Shown here: positions 5,748 to 5,797 of the stretch, piece by piece | Position numbering within the stretch: position 1 is the first letter of the stretch | How the letters are laid out: every line of letters begins with the position of its first letter | Origin: Planctomycetota bacterium | Lineage (GTDB): Bacteria; Planctomycetota; Phycisphaerae; Phycisphaerales; UBA1924 | Reading direction: 5' to 3' | Length of the DNA stretch: 5,797 bases | NCBI GenBank assembly: GCA_023429345.1 | Contig: JAEYVB010000289.1 | Span: forward strand, 1-5,797 | The notes under the pieces: generated by a model | What the model was told of the DNA's origin: nothing | What the model saw: the letters and a program-made list of their open reading frames with translations, nothing else | Databases searched by the model: none | Made by a program: the position numbers and the translations under genes

Positions 5748-5780
5748 GCCGGGCTCCTTCGGGGGCCCGGCTTTGTTTTT
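5748..5780 (+). terminator. Intrinsic terminator of rpmA
   Basis: A 10-bp stem (5748-5757 with 5762-5771, one T-G wobble) is capped by a C(TTCG)G tetraloop, an unusually stable loop, and followed directly by tttgttttt (5772-5780). It has every element of a factor-independent terminator and marks the end of the plus-strand unit. Confidence 0.93.
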
Positions 5781-5797
5781 CACACCCGGGTCACGGG

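Overview
The window is very GC-rich, with strongly GC-biased third codon positions. It carries a housekeeping set: an E1-like ThiF/MoeB enzyme, DnaA, a GNAT acetyltransferase, an exported protein of unknown function and ribosomal protein L27. Several features suggest a planctomycete, possibly of the Phycisphaerae: the NNHSTV form of the DnaA signature, the C-terminal tail on the ThiF-like protein, the two-part GNAT protein, weak or absent Shine-Dalgarno sites, and GC-rich palindromes in the form 'GTGGCAYCGG...' between genes. The taxonomic call is an inference from memory of these families; no search was run.

Layout. Positions 1-40 may hold the first codons of a further minus-strand gene. Two back-to-back hairpins (60-98) separate it from a minus-strand ThiF/MoeB/HesA-family gene (103-1164). 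The 254-base gap to dnaA is packed with six hairpins that look like a mosaic of dispersed palindromic repeats. dnaA (1419 to about 2996, minus) has all AAA+ motifs and a DNA-binding domain, but its start codon is unclear. Upstream of it lies about 0.5 kb without a convincing gene. Part of that stretch is clearly more AT-rich than the rest and is a candidate, unproven, origin or dnaA control region. A minus-strand GNAT gene (3518-4531) follows. The strand then switches: a plausible sigma70-type promoter (4589-4616) drives an exported 238-residue protein (4657-5373), followed 73 bases later by rpmA (5447-5722) and a textbook intrinsic terminator with a TTCG loop (5748-5780).

How the genes work together. 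The exported-protein gene and rpmA are probably one transcription unit, bounded by the promoter and the terminator. rplU, the usual neighbour of rpmA, is not directly upstream. The three minus-strand genes lie too far apart (254 and about 520 bases) to form an obvious operon and need not be related in function. I see no defence system, CRISPR array, integrase, transposase or RNA gene. The parts least explained are the palindrome mosaic, the dnaA start and upstream region, and the uncharacterised exported protein.
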